This document shows positions 17,891 through 27,132 of a stretch of DNA of 64,000 nt, piece by piece. The stretch spans positions 1,178,001-1,242,000 of the forward strand of contig NZ_JACBYW010000001.1 of assembly GCF_013408175.1 (NCBI RefSeq). The letters are read 5' to 3'. Position numbers and translations under genes: made by a program. This stretch comes from Actinopolyspora biskrensis (GTDB taxonomy: Bacteria; Actinomycetota; Actinomycetes; Mycobacteriales; Pseudonocardiaceae). The notes beneath the pieces are model-generated. The model was given only the letters and a program-made list of their open reading frames with translations. It was not told where the DNA came from and ran no database searches. Numbering within the stretch: the stretch's first letter is position 1; each line of letters begins with the position of its first letter.

Positions 17891-18922
17891 ATGCCGCGCG
17901 GTTCCGGCAAGGTGAATCTGGTCGACGTGGCGCGCCAGGCCGGTGTGTCGCTGGCGACCGCGTCGCGGGTTCTCAACGGAAGCACCCGCAGCGTCGGTAC
18001 CGACCTGCGGGAGCGCGTCCGTCAGGCCGCGGCCAGGTTGGACTACTCTCCTAGCGCGCCCGCGCAGGCCATGGCCCGCGGTGGAACGGATGTCGTGGGG
18101 CTGGTGGTTCCCGACATCGCCGATCCGTACTTCTCGACGATCGCCGCCAGCATCGTCCGCACCGCCGAGCCCCACGGCCTGATCATCAACCTCGCCAGCA
18201 CCGAGCGTCGTTTCGAGCGCGAGGCCGAGTACGTGGCCTCGCTGCGCCGGCAGCAGGCGCGCGGCATCGTCCTCGTCGGGAGCCGCACCACCAGCGACGA
18301 GGAGCTGGAGTCGTTGCGAGCGGAGATCGAGGCCTACACGGCCGCGGGAGGGCGGGCCGCCGCCATCGGACAGCACAAGCTGCCGGCCGACACGGTGGTG
18401 GTGGAGAACCGTGCCGGGGCGTGCGCGCTGGCCGAGAAGCTCGTGGAGCTGGGGTACCGCGAGTTCGCGGTCCTCGCCGGTCCCGCCGACCTGATCACGG
18501 CGCGGGACAGGCTGGCCGGCTTCCGGCAGGGGCTGCGCGAAAGGGGGATCGAGCTGCCCCGCCGGAACGTGATCAACGGTGCTTTCACCCGGGACGGTGG
18601 CCACGAGGCCGCCTGCGAGCTGCTCGACCGGGAAAGCGGTGCGGAGTGCGTGTTCGCGGTCAACGACGTCATGGCGGTGGGCGCCCTGTCCGCGTTCCGC
18701 GAGCGTGGAGTGCGGCTGCCCGAGGACCTGGCCGTGGCCGGTTTCGACGACATCGCCAGCCTGCGGGACGTGTGGCCCTCGTTGACGACGGTGCGCATTC
18801 CGCTGGAACGCCTCGGGGAGGAGGCGCTCGGCTTCCTGCTCGACGAGCCCGCGGACAGGGCGAGGGTGCGTCGTTTCCGGGGAGAGGTGGTCGTGCGGGC
18901 CAGCACCCCGGGGATCGGTTGA
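17891..18922 (+). CDS. LacI-family regulator of the DUF993 / ABC sugar locus
   Basis: The 343-residue protein has a LacI helix-turn-helix (residues 9-31, NLVDVARQAGVSLATASRVLN) and a sugar-binding core with DIADPYFSTIAASI, GAFTRDGG and AGFDDIASL segments. The recognition-helix start, SLATASRVLN, resembles CcpA (SMATVSRVVN), which binds AAAGCGCTTT. This agrees with the two AAAGCG(C/T)TTT sites at 17770 and 28303. GGGAGG lies 5 bases before the ATG. It is divergent from DUF993 and likely represses both that operon and the ABC transporter operon in the absence of an unknown sugar. Confidence 0.88.
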   Translation: MPRGSGKVNLVDVARQAGVSLATASRVLNGSTRSVGTDLRERVRQAAARLDYSPSAPAQAMARGGTDVVGLVVPDIADPYFSTIAASIVRTAEPHGLIINLASTERRFEREAEYVASLRRQQARGIVLVGSRTTSDEELESLRAEIEAYTAAGGRAAAIGQHKLPADTVVVENRAGACALAEKLVELGYREFAVLAGPADLITARDRLAGFRQGLRERGIELPRRNVINGAFTRDGGHEAACELLDRESGAECVFAVNDVMAVGALSAFRERGVRLPEDLAVAGFDDIASLRDVWPSLTTVRIPLERLGEEALGFLLDEPADRARVRRFRGEVVVRASTPGIG

Positions 18923-19106
18923 GGGAGGTCCGCGGACCGCTCGGCGCGCGAGGGCCCGCCGTGGAGCGGGGCCGCCGTCCGACGGTGCGTGGCGGTCTGC
19001 CCCCCAGTGCGGAACCCGGTGGGGGAGAGGCGGGATGCGGGGCCGGGGAGTCCGCCCGGAGTTTCTTCCGGTGCCCGGCCGAAGCCCCTCCCCGCCGTCG
19101 TCGGGA

Positions 19107-20201
19107 TCAGCTCGCCAGCCTTTCCCCGCTTCCGGCGTCGAACAGGTGGATCTCCTCGAGATCACGTACGGCCACGTTCACGGTCTCGCCCGGCGTGGGG
19201 GGAGTGCGTCCGTCCCCACGGATGATCAGCGGATCCCTGTTCGTGCTCGTGAGCGTCCGGCCGTGGATCAGGCAGTCGGCCCCCAGCTCCTCGACGAGTT
19301 CCACCTGCAGCGGCAGGCTGCCCTCCTCGGAGGAGACGAGGTGCAGCGACTCGGGGCGGATACCGATGGTGATCTCGGAGTCGTCGGACCGCCCGGAGGT
19401 CACCGCACGCGGGACCGGGATGGAGACCTCGTCCAGTTCCGCGCCCTCGGGGGTCAGCGGCACCGTTCTGAGGTTCATCGCGGGAGAGCCGATGAACCCG
19501 GCCACGAAGGCGTTGGCCGGGCGCTCGTAGAGCTCACGCGGGGTTTCGCACTGCTGCAGGACACCGTCGGCGAGGACGGCCACCCGGTGCCCCATGGTCA
19601 TGGCTTCCACCTGGTCGTGGGTGACGTAGATGGTCGTGGTCCCGAGACGACGTTGCAGCGAGGCGATGTTGGCCCGGGTCTCCACCCGCAGTTTGGCGTC
19701 CAGGTTGGACAGGGGTTCGTCCATGAGGAACACGGACGGTTCGCGGACGATGGCGCGTCCCATGGCCACGCGTTGACGCTGCCCCCCGGACAGCGCTTTC
19801 GGCTTGCGGTCGAGATAGCTGGTCAGGTCCAGCAGTTCGGCCGCCTCCTCCACCCGACGCCGCACCTCCTGCTTGTGAATGCGCCGCAGTTTCAGGGCGA
19901 AGCCCATGTTCTCGGCCACGGTCATGTGGGGGTATAACGCGTAGGACTGGAACACCATCGCGATGTCCCTGGATTTCGGTGGCATCGTGGTCACGTCCAC
20001 GTCGCCGATCTGCACGCCGCCCTCGTCGATCTCCTCCAGGCCGGCGAGCATGCGCAGCGCCGTCGATTTGCCCGATCCCGAAGGACCGACCAGAACCAGG
20101 AACTCCCCGTCGTCGACCGTCAGGTCCAAACCGTCGACCGCACGCACGGGCGGGGTTCCGCCGAACACCCGTGCGGCCTTGTTGTACGCGACCTGTGCCA
20201 T
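19107..20201 (-). CDS. Sugar ABC transporter ATP-binding protein (UgpC/MsmK type)
   Basis: The 364-residue ATPase has Walker A GPSGSGKST (39-47), a Q-loop in FQSYALYPHMTV, signature LSGGQ (137-141), Walker B FLMDEP (158-163) and the switch His in VTHDQ. The C-terminal OB-type regulatory domain (about 240-364) is typical of shared carbohydrate ATPases (MsiK/UgpC). It energises import through a permease pair such as the one at 22307-24147. The start is set at 20201 because of the strong GGAGGAGG site just upstream. It is 153 bases after the Gfo/Idh gene, so it may have its own promoter; it could also serve other importers. Confidence 0.92.
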   Translation of the reverse strand: MAQVAYNKAARVFGGTPPVRAVDGLDLTVDDGEFLVLVGPSGSGKSTALRMLAGLEEIDEGGVQIGDVDVTTMPPKSRDIAMVFQSYALYPHMTVAENMGFALKLRRIHKQEVRRRVEEAAELLDLTSYLDRKPKALSGGQRQRVAMGRAIVREPSVFLMDEPLSNLDAKLRVETRANIASLQRRLGTTTIYVTHDQVEAMTMGHRVAVLADGVLQQCETPRELYERPANAFVAGFIGSPAMNLRTVPLTPEGAELDEVSIPVPRAVTSGRSDDSEITIGIRPESLHLVSSEEGSLPLQVELVEELGADCLIHGRTLTSTNRDPLIIRGDGRTPPTPGETVNVAVRDLEEIHLFDAGSGERLAS

Positions 20202-20354
20202 CGGTCCTCCTCCTGAAGCTTTTCCGTTCGTTCGGTTGTTCGAGCTCGGGTGTCCTTCGGCGCTGCCCGCCTCGAAGGACACCCGGGCGGTCGGCGTCGC
20301 CGCGGGAGGGTCCGCCGAGCGACCACCTACGGCAACCGAGTCAACGAGTTCCTG

Positions 20355-21506
20355 TTAGCTGTCGAGACGGTCCAGAGGGATCCGCTGCCCGCTCTCGGAG
20401 GAGCGCAGTCCGGCTTCGGCGAGCTGGATTCCCCTGGCTCCGGCGAAGAAGTCGTAGCGGTGCTTCGCATCGCCGACCACGTCCCGCAGGAACTGCTCCC
20501 ACTGGGCCTTGAACCCGTTGTCGAACTCCTCGTTGTCCGGTACCTCGGACCACTGGTCGCGGAAGGGCTCGGTGGCGGGAAGATCCGGGTTCCACACCGG
20601 TTTCGGGGTCATGGTGCGGTGCTGCAACCTGCATCCGCGCAACCCGGCGACCGCGCTTCCCCCGGTGCCGTCGATCTGGAACTCGACCAGCTCGTCGCGG
20701 TTGACCCGCACCGCCCACGAGGAGTTGATCTGGGCTATCGCGCCGCCCTCGAGCTCGAAGATCCCGTAGGCCGCGTCATCGGCGGTGGCCTCGTAGGCGA
20801 GCCCCCGTTCGTCCCAGCGCCGGGGAACGTGCGTGGTGGCCTTGGCCGTGACCGACTCGACCCGTCCGAACAGGTTCTCCAGCACGTAGTGCCAGTGGCA
20901 GAACATGTCGGAGACGATTCCGCCGCCGTCCTCGGAACGGTAGTTCCAGCTGGGACGTTGCGCGGACTGCCAGTCCCCTTCGAAGACCCAGTACCCGAAT
21001 TCGCCGCGCACGGACAGCACTCGACCGAAGAATCCGCCTTCGAGCAGGCGGTGCAGTTTCAGCAGACCGGGCAGGAACAGCTTGTCGTGCACCACCCCGT
21101 GGCACACTCCGGCGTTCTCGGCCAGCCGGGCCAGTTCGAGTGCCTGCTCCGCGGTCTCAGAGACCGGCTTTTCCGAGTAGACGTGCTTGCCCGCCTCCAC
21201 GGCCGAACGAAGTGCTTTCTGCCTGGCAGAGGTTATCTGGGAGTCGAAGTACACGTCCACGGAATCGTCGGACAGCACGGTGTCCAGTTCCGTGCTCCAC
21301 TCGGGGACGTCGTGTTGCCGTGCGATTTCCGCGAGTTTTTCGGGCCTGCGGCCGATCAGCACGGGTTCCACGGTCACCCGTTCGCCGTCGGCGGTTTCGA
21401 TGCCGCCCTGATCCCGGATGGCCAGCACGGACCTGAGCAGGTGTTGGCGGTACCCCATTCGCCCCGTGACGCCGTTGAGCGCGATACGTACCGTTTTCGT
21501 CGTCAT
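20355..21506 (-). CDS. Gfo/Idh/MocA family NAD(P)-dependent oxidoreductase (first copy)
   Basis: The 383-residue protein has an N-terminal Rossmann domain with a variant glycine motif (GVTGRMGYR, residues 11-19), the family YSEKPVSET motif (near residue 110), and a C-terminal alpha/beta domain with the HDKLFLPGL and DMFCHWHYVLENL segments (His as likely acid/base). Such enzymes oxidise or reduce sugars and cyclitols. The ATG at 21506 has GAGG about 9 bases upstream. It reads with the ABC transporter genes, with 145 bases to the YesL-like gene. Together with the second Gfo/Idh gene it suggests an oxidation-reduction pair acting on an imported sugar. Confidence 0.88.
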   Translation of the reverse strand: MTTKTVRIALNGVTGRMGYRQHLLRSVLAIRDQGGIETADGERVTVEPVLIGRRPEKLAEIARQHDVPEWSTELDTVLSDDSVDVYFDSQITSARQKALRSAVEAGKHVYSEKPVSETAEQALELARLAENAGVCHGVVHDKLFLPGLLKLHRLLEGGFFGRVLSVRGEFGYWVFEGDWQSAQRPSWNYRSEDGGGIVSDMFCHWHYVLENLFGRVESVTAKATTHVPRRWDERGLAYEATADDAAYGIFELEGGAIAQINSSWAVRVNRDELVEFQIDGTGGSAVAGLRGCRLQHRTMTPKPVWNPDLPATEPFRDQWSEVPDNEEFDNGFKAQWEQFLRDVVGDAKHRYDFFAGARGIQLAEAGLRSSESGQRIPLDRLDS

Positions 21507-21651
21507 ATGAGCAGTGCCTCGATTTCTGCAGTGCTGTTTCTCGGTCAGCCGGGACCCGCCCGCCGAAGCGTGTTCGTGCGGAGGGGCGTCCGGTGTGCTT
21601 CTCGGTTTTTCCGCGTCCGGCCTTTCCCGGAGCGGGGAATCGTTGTTCGGC

Positions 21652-22296
21652 TCAACCGGTTTCGCGTGGTGAGGTCTCCGAGCCACGGCTAGGCCTGCGT
21701 TCCTCGACGGCCGTGGCGGCCAGGCTGAGCGGTCCCAGGATCAGCACTGCCAGGACGGGCAGCATCCACACGCACAGGGCGGACACGGCCAGGGCCCCGA
21801 GCAGCAGCACACTCCCGCCGGGATCGGTGGCGGTGGTCCGGGCGGCCGTTGTCAGCGCCGCGCGCCAGTCGTGCTCGGACTCGGGCAGTGCCACGGTGCG
21901 CAGCCCGACCGGTACCAGCGTCAACGCCACGAGGAAGAGGATCGCCGTGACGGTTCCCTGCCAGGGGAAACCGCTGCTCGTGCGCGTCAACAACAGGTCG
22001 AGCGCCAGCAGTGCTCCCGTGGCCAGCGCGAGCACCCCGGCGGTGAGGTCGGGGAGTGCGCGTTCGCCGCGCAGTCTCCGGAGGAATTGGCGCGCGTACC
22101 CGAGTCCCCCGGGGCCACGACCTCCTCGGGAGCGTGCCCGCAGTTGTGCACAGGCCGTCGAAACCGCGGCGGGGGCCGTCACCACGGGCAGCGACGCCAG
22201 CGTGGTGGCCACCCCGATGCCCAGCATGTCCGCGAACAGTTCGAAGCCGGGGCCGAACGGGCCGCGGTGCTGCTTCGGCTGTGATGTGGCGGTCAT
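21652..22296 (-). CDS. YesL-like (DUF624-type) membrane protein
   Basis: The 214-residue product has about five hydrophobic helices: about 20-48, 82-103, 113-132 and a pair in 160-200. It starts with a FELFADMLGIGVATTLASLP segment like that of DUF624/YesL proteins, which accompany sugar ABC importers, notably the Bacillus rhamnogalacturonan yes operon. The role of YesL is unknown, possibly an accessory to transport. It lies 10 bases downstream of the permease gene in the same direction, so it is almost certainly cotranscribed. The family match is by pattern only and is moderately certain. Confidence 0.6.
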   Translation of the reverse strand: MTATSQPKQHRGPFGPGFELFADMLGIGVATTLASLPVVTAPAAVSTACAQLRARSRGGRGPGGLGYARQFLRRLRGERALPDLTAGVLALATGALLALDLLLTRTSSGFPWQGTVTAILFLVALTLVPVGLRTVALPESEHDWRAALTTAARTTATDPGGSVLLLGALAVSALCVWMLPVLAVLILGPLSLAATAVEERRPSRGSETSPRETG

Positions 22297-22306
22297 CGAA
22301 AAGAAC

Positions 22307-23173
22307 TCACCCCTTCACACCGGAGCTGGCCATCCCCTGGACGAGGAATCGTTGGAAGGCCATGAAGAACAGCACGATGGGCAGCAGGGCGATCACCGAC
22401 ATGGCGAACATCGGACCGTAGGCCGACTGGCTGGAAGTGTCCACGAAGGAACGCAGTGCCAGGGTGATCGTGAACTTCTCCGGCTCGAACAGGTAGATCA
22501 GTTGCAGGAAGAAGTCGTTCCACGTCCAGATGAAGGTGAAGATGGCCGTGGTGATCAGCGCGGGCCTGCTCAGCGGAAGGATGATCCGGAAGAAGGTTCG
22601 GAAGGGACCGCAGCCGTCGAGCGTGGCGGCCTCGTCGAGCTCCTTGGGGATCCCGCGCATGAACTGGACGGTCAAGAAGACGAAGAACGCGTCGGTGGCG
22701 AGGAACTTCGGCAGGACCAGCGGCCAGAAGGTGTTCACCATCCCGAGCTGGTTGAACACGATGTACTGGGGGATCAGCACCGCGTGCTGCGGGAGCATGA
22801 TCGTGGCCAGCATCAGCGCGAACAACGGTCCCCGCAGCGTGAACCGGAGACGGGCGAACGCGTAGGCGGCGAGGGAACAGCTGAGCACGTTGCCCAGCAC
22901 GGCGCCGACGGAGATGATCAGGGAGTTCCCGATCAGCCTGAGGACGCTCACCCCGCCGACGCCCTCCAGCGCCGTGGCGTAGTTGCCCAGCTCGATCCTG
23001 CTCGGCAGCAGCCGCAGGCTCGATATCACCTCGTCGGCGGGTTTGAACGAGGTCGCGGCCAGCCATGCCAGCGGGTAGAGCATGACCAGCAGGACGGCCA
23101 GGCAGCCGACGTGCAGTCCGATGCGGCCCCAGTCGGGTCCGCGACCGGTGATGGATCCTCTGACGGCTACCAT
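22307..23173 (-). CDS. Carbohydrate ABC transporter permease (MalG/YesQ type)
   Basis: The 288-residue inner-membrane protein has six predicted helices and the EAA loop KELDEAATLDGCGPFRTFFRIILPLSRPA (around 185-215) that contacts the ATPase. It is the MalG-like half of the importer. The ATG at 23173 has AAGGGG 5 bases upstream; a GTG at 23179 overlapping the previous stop is an alternative. It follows the MalF-like permease with almost no gap. Confidence 0.92.
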   Translation of the reverse strand: MVAVRGSITGRGPDWGRIGLHVGCLAVLLVMLYPLAWLAATSFKPADEVISSLRLLPSRIELGNYATALEGVGGVSVLRLIGNSLIISVGAVLGNVLSCSLAAYAFARLRFTLRGPLFALMLATIMLPQHAVLIPQYIVFNQLGMVNTFWPLVLPKFLATDAFFVFLTVQFMRGIPKELDEAATLDGCGPFRTFFRIILPLSRPALITTAIFTFIWTWNDFFLQLIYLFEPEKFTITLALRSFVDTSSQSAYGPMFAMSVIALLPIVLFFMAFQRFLVQGMASSGVKG

Positions 23174-23175
23174 CG

Positions 23176-24147
23176 TCACCCCTTATCGTTGTAGAAGACC
23201 CAGGAGCGTGAACTGCGGAAGAGCAGCGCGGTCACGATGCCGATGACCACGAGCAGCACCCAGGCCATCGCCGAGGCGTATCCCATGTGTGATGCGGTGA
23301 ATCCCCGGTCGTACAGGTAGAGCGTGTAGAACAGCGTCGAGTCCGCGGGGCCGCCGCGTCCCCCGCTGACGGTGAAGGCCGGGGTGAAGACCTGGAAGGC
23401 CTGGATGGTCTGCAGCACCAGGTTGAAGAACAGCACCGGCGAGAGCATCGGCAGCGTCACCGAGCGGAACCGCCGCAACCGTCCCGCGCCGTCCACTTCG
23501 GCCGCTTCGTACAGCTCGCCCGGGATCTGCTGAAGGCCCGCGAGGAAGATGACCATCGGGGCGCCGAACTGCCAGATCGTCAGCAGGGCCACCACCAGCA
23601 GGGCCCACCCCGGCTGGTTCACCCAGCCGCCCATGTTCACCCCGAACGAGGACAGCAGGTCGTCCACGGTGCCGCCGTCGTTGAACAGGGCGCGCCAGAC
23701 CAGCGCGATGCTCATGCTCGCGCCGAGCAGCGAGGGGGCGTAGAAGGCCGAGCGGTAGAAACCCTTGCCGCGTCCGATGGAGTTCAGCGCCAGGGCCGCG
23801 GCCAACGCGGCCGCGAGCTGCAGCGGAACGGCCACCAGCACGTACACCAGGGTGTTCACCGCCGACCGCCAGTAGCGGGGGTCCTCGGTGAACATGTGCA
23901 CGTAGTTGTCCAGGCCCACCCACTCGGGAGCGGTGAACAGGTCGTACTCGGTGAACGACAGGTACAGCGAGACCAGCATCGGGGTCAGCGTCAGCACCGC
24001 GGCACCGAGCAGCCATGGTGAGAGGAACACCCAGGCGGCGCCCTCGCGCTTCCGTTTCCGCCGTGTGCCCTCCGCTTCGGCGGGTTCGGCCGGTTTCTCG
24101 GCCCTCGGCTTCTCGCTCAGCCTCTGGTCAGGAGCTTCGACGTTCAT
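23176..24147 (-). CDS. Carbohydrate ABC transporter permease (MalF/YesP type)
   Basis: The 323-residue protein has a charged Glu/Lys/Arg-rich cytoplasmic N-terminus of about 35 residues, six predicted membrane helices, and the EAA loop GELYEAAEVDGAGRLRRFRSVTLPMLSP (around 220-250). It is the MalF-like partner in a CUT1-class sugar importer. Its ATG overlaps the stop codon of the binding-protein gene (ATGA at 24144-24147), which indicates translational coupling. Confidence 0.92.
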   Translation of the reverse strand: MNVEAPDQRLSEKPRAEKPAEPAEAEGTRRKRKREGAAWVFLSPWLLGAAVLTLTPMLVSLYLSFTEYDLFTAPEWVGLDNYVHMFTEDPRYWRSAVNTLVYVLVAVPLQLAAALAAALALNSIGRGKGFYRSAFYAPSLLGASMSIALVWRALFNDGGTVDDLLSSFGVNMGGWVNQPGWALLVVALLTIWQFGAPMVIFLAGLQQIPGELYEAAEVDGAGRLRRFRSVTLPMLSPVLFFNLVLQTIQAFQVFTPAFTVSGGRGGPADSTLFYTLYLYDRGFTASHMGYASAMAWVLLVVIGIVTALLFRSSRSWVFYNDKG

Positions 24148-25454
24148 TGCTGCAACTCCGATCTCACGCTGGTGAGGAACTGCTCGGCCATCCGCCGCGG
24201 TGTTCGGAGTTCGAAGCCCACGTGGTCGTAGTCGCGTTGGAAGGTCGTCTGCAGTGCGAGATCACCCGAGGGGGGAGCACTCGGCGGGTCGAGCAGCTTG
24301 CCCTCGAGACGTTGCTGGAAGTCGGCGATCCGTTCGTCCAGACCGCTCAGGGAGGGCGTGATGTCCTCGCGGATGTCCTGGTTGACCGGCATCCCGCGAC
24401 TCACCCCGAGAACGTCGCCAGCCTCCGGATCGTTGATCAGGAAGTCGACGAGCTGCGAGGCTTCCTCCGGGTGGGCGCTGTTGGCGGAGACGCCGACGAG
24501 CATCGAGGGTTTGAAGTACTGCCCCGGTGTGCCGTCCGGACCGGAGGGCAGCGGGGCCAGCCGCAGGCTGTCACCGATCAGGGCCTGGAAACCGCCGACA
24601 GCGGAATCCCAGGTGATGCCCGATGCGGCGTTGCCGCGTCCGAAGGGCATGTTCGCCGCCGACCCGTCTATCTGCGTCGTCTGGCGTGCCGGGCTGACCG
24701 CGCCCCGCTGGCTGAGCCCGTTCGTGAAGCTCCAGAACTTCGCGAGATCGCTCTTGTCGAAGCCGAGTTCACCGCTGTCGGTGTAGAGGCTCTTGCCCCT
24801 GCCGCGCAGCCACACCTCGAACCAGTCCTCGCTCCACCCGGGATCGGTGGAGCCCGCTTGGCCCGTGTTCTCGTTCAGTTCGCGCATGGCCGCGCTCCAG
24901 TCCCGCCACGTCCAGTCGAGACGCGGCTCGGACACGCCGACCCGCTGCCACTCGGCGGAGTCGTAGACCAGCACCTGCGAGGTCCGGCCCATCGGGATCG
25001 CGTACTGCGTTCCACGGACCTGGCCGGTGCGCAGCATGCCCGAGCCCACCTTCCCGGTGCCGACCTCGGGGCGGTCCCCGAGCGGGAGCAGCAACCCGGA
25101 GGAGGCGTACTGGCTGATCTGCCGGTAGTCCAGCTGCATCACGTCGGGGGCGTTCCCACCGGCGGCCTGGGTGGCCAGCTTCTGGATGTAGGAGTTGTAA
25201 CTGGAGAACGAGGTCTGCACCTCGATGTTCGGATGGCGCTGTTCGAAGAGGTCGACGGCCTCGTTGGTGGCGGCCGCCCTGTCGGCGTTTCCCCACCAAC
25301 TGAACTGCAACTCGACCTCGCCGCCCGCGGATCCGTTCGTTCCTGCGCCGCAGCCGGCCAGCAGACCGCACAGCGTCAGGACCGCGAAGGTCAGCGCTGA
25401 GGCCTTGATCCCGGTGCGGGGCAGCGTCCGCTGCTTCGGGGACTTGTCCGGCAT
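24144..25454 (-). CDS. Extracellular sugar-binding lipoprotein of the ABC importer
   Basis: The 436-residue protein has a lipoprotein signal with lipobox LAGC (lipidated Cys at residue 35) and a family-1 solute-binding fold starting VELQFSWWGNADRAAATNEAVD. Aromatic residues (WW, YNSY, WTWRDWSAA) could stack against a sugar. It captures substrate outside the membrane for the two permeases. The ATG at 25454 overlaps the stop of the cupin gene (TGATG); a GTG one codon earlier is possible. Substrate is not predictable; operon context suggests an oxidised or unusual glycoside. Confidence 0.9.
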   Translation of the reverse strand: MPDKSPKQRTLPRTGIKASALTFAVLTLCGLLAGCGAGTNGSAGGEVELQFSWWGNADRAAATNEAVDLFEQRHPNIEVQTSFSSYNSYIQKLATQAAGGNAPDVMQLDYRQISQYASSGLLLPLGDRPEVGTGKVGSGMLRTGQVRGTQYAIPMGRTSQVLVYDSAEWQRVGVSEPRLDWTWRDWSAAMRELNENTGQAGSTDPGWSEDWFEVWLRGRGKSLYTDSGELGFDKSDLAKFWSFTNGLSQRGAVSPARQTTQIDGSAANMPFGRGNAASGITWDSAVGGFQALIGDSLRLAPLPSGPDGTPGQYFKPSMLVGVSANSAHPEEASQLVDFLINDPEAGDVLGVSRGMPVNQDIREDITPSLSGLDERIADFQQRLEGKLLDPPSAPPSGDLALQTTFQRDYDHVGFELRTPRRMAEQFLTSVRSELQQ

Positions 25455-26206
25455 CACTCGCCTCCGTAGGGAAGGGTCGTACCGGGGATCTCGTACTCGT
25501 CACGCAGGCCGCACACGCCGTACCCGTCCCGCCGTGACGGGTGGGCCAGACGGACCTCGGAGTTCTCCAGGTCGGCGGGATCGCCCTCGGCGAGTCGGTC
25601 CAGGCGGGCACCGGTGTGCTCGGCGGTGGCCAGCGCGCCGCGCCGCCACAGCTGCCGCCAGCGGTCCACTTCGGGACCCACCAGCCGGACGGCGGCCCGG
25701 TGGAACTCGCGCAGCGGTCCGGCATCGCCCGCGCGCAACGACTCGCGCAGCGCCAGGTACCCGGAGACGGCGAGGTCCCTGCGCCGGTGAGCGGCGGCTC
25801 GCGTCTCCTGCTCGTCCGCATCCCGTGGGATGCTCGCGGCAGCGGAGTAGGAGTCCGGGTCGGCGAGCACCTCGGGTGGGAAGGTGAACACCGCGTCGCC
25901 CGCCTCGGGCAGGCCGCTGTTCTGCATCAGCACCGTGACCCGCAGGTCCTCGTGCTGCACCATCCGGTGCACCGTGCCGGGAGCGAACCAGGCCACGGCA
26001 CCGGGCTCCAGTTCGTGCTCGCGGTATCCGTCCGTGCTCAACGTCTGCACCGCACCGCGGCCGTGGGTGACCACGTAGGCCTCGGTGCAGGCCAGATGCA
26101 TGTGCGGGCTACCGCCGCCGAGTCCGTCCTCGGCGGGCCATTCGTAGGAACGCACGTGTGAGAGCCCGATCGATCCCGGAAGGGGAATGTCGGGGGGTTC
26201 GGTCAT
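25454..26206 (-). CDS. Cupin-domain protein with a helical C-terminal region
   Basis: The 250-residue product has an N-terminal single cupin barrel (about 10-110) with a metal-binding style cluster HMHLACTEAY (His, His, Glu; about 36-45) and a later FAPGTVHR motif with a fourth His. The C-terminal half is Ala/Arg/Glu-rich and helical. Cupins of this kind may isomerise sugars, bind sugar ligands or act as dioxygenases. TAGGAG lies 6 bases before the ATG at 26206. It is tightly packed between the PmoA-like gene (8-base gap) and the binding-protein gene (overlap). No specific reaction can be assigned. Confidence 0.72.
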   Translation of the reverse strand: MTEPPDIPLPGSIGLSHVRSYEWPAEDGLGGGSPHMHLACTEAYVVTHGRGAVQTLSTDGYREHELEPGAVAWFAPGTVHRMVQHEDLRVTVLMQNSGLPEAGDAVFTFPPEVLADPDSYSAAASIPRDADEQETRAAAHRRRDLAVSGYLALRESLRAGDAGPLREFHRAAVRLVGPEVDRWRQLWRRGALATAEHTGARLDRLAEGDPADLENSEVRLAHPSRRDGYGVCGLRDEYEIPGTTLPYGGE

Positions 26207-26214
26207 GACGTCTC

Positions 26215-27132
26215 CTACCAGGGATGTTCGTCGAGAGTTCTGTCGATTCGCTCGTGGTTCAGAGCGCCGTCGGCGATCAGGATTCGGTAGGTGTACTCGA
26301 AGCTTTCCCCGCCGGGAAGCTCGAACTCCTCGAAAAAGGCCCAGGAAATCGCCACGGCCGGTGTGGGGTCCGAACGCACGAACCAGTGCGATTCGTGCAC
26401 GGACTCGGAGTTGCTCGGGCAGTGCTCGAACACGACCGTGGAATGCCCGTCGACCTCGTCGTGTTCGCCCGTGAAGGCCAACCAGCGGCCCTGCGTGCCC
26501 ATCATCGCGTCGGCCCCGGTGGTGCCGGGGCCGCGCACCGCGCCGCCCGTGAACTCCCGCGGGCCACGCCAGTGCAGTCCCGTGTAGCCGGCCATCTCGC
26601 GGCCCTCGGTCGTGGGGCTTCCGAAGCGCAGCGGCGCGTCGCACGTGTTGGTCAGCCGGATGGACCAGTCCAGCGCCCAGGTGCCGTTCGCGGGGTCGAC
26701 GGAGTGCGCGCGCAGCTCGCGACGTTCGAGGGCCCACGGGTCCCCGCCGTTGTTCAGCCAGCGCAGGTTCTCGACGAAACGCAGTTCGTCCGGGTGCGCC
26801 TCGAAGGCCTCGAAACCCTCGTGGCGCATGGAGCCGACCCGCTCGGGCAGTGCGAGATACCCCTCACCGCGCACGTAGGTGTTTCCGCCCCAGAAGTTCT
26901 GTCCGGAAACGTGGCTGGCGGTCATCTGCAGCCCCTTGTGCCAGCGGTGGTCGTTCGGCCGGTATCCGGTCACCGTGTTTCCGGCAAGGGTGCGCAGGGG
27001 GTGCACGTAGGGCTTCTGGGACTCGAACTCGCCCGGGTCCGGTTTGTACACGTAGGTCATGAGCTCGGTCCGGCCGGATTCGACGGTGATGCTCTCGCCG
27101 TGCCGGTGCGTCACCGTGATGGGGTGACTCAT
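26215..27132 (-). CDS. PmoA-like protein (DUF6807 family)
   Basis: The 305-residue protein matches PmoA/DUF6807 proteins: PYVHPLRTLAGNTVTGYRPNDHRWHKGLQ near residues 41-70, HVSGQNFWGGNTYV, and C-terminal FEEFELPGGESFEYTYRILIADG. The fold is galactose-mutarotase-like. Despite the historical name it is not a methane monooxygenase subunit. These proteins accompany Gfo/Idh oxidoreductases in sugar loci; a role in sugar mutarotation or a lyase/hydratase step is plausible but unproven. The ATG at 27132 overlaps the stop of the upstream Gfo/Idh gene (ATGA). Confidence 0.8.
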   Translation of the reverse strand: MSHPITVTHRHGESITVESGRTELMTYVYKPDPGEFESQKPYVHPLRTLAGNTVTGYRPNDHRWHKGLQMTASHVSGQNFWGGNTYVRGEGYLALPERVGSMRHEGFEAFEAHPDELRFVENLRWLNNGGDPWALERRELRAHSVDPANGTWALDWSIRLTNTCDAPLRFGSPTTEGREMAGYTGLHWRGPREFTGGAVRGPGTTGADAMMGTQGRWLAFTGEHDEVDGHSTVVFEHCPSNSESVHESHWFVRSDPTPAVAISWAFFEEFELPGGESFEYTYRILIADGALNHERIDRTLDEHPW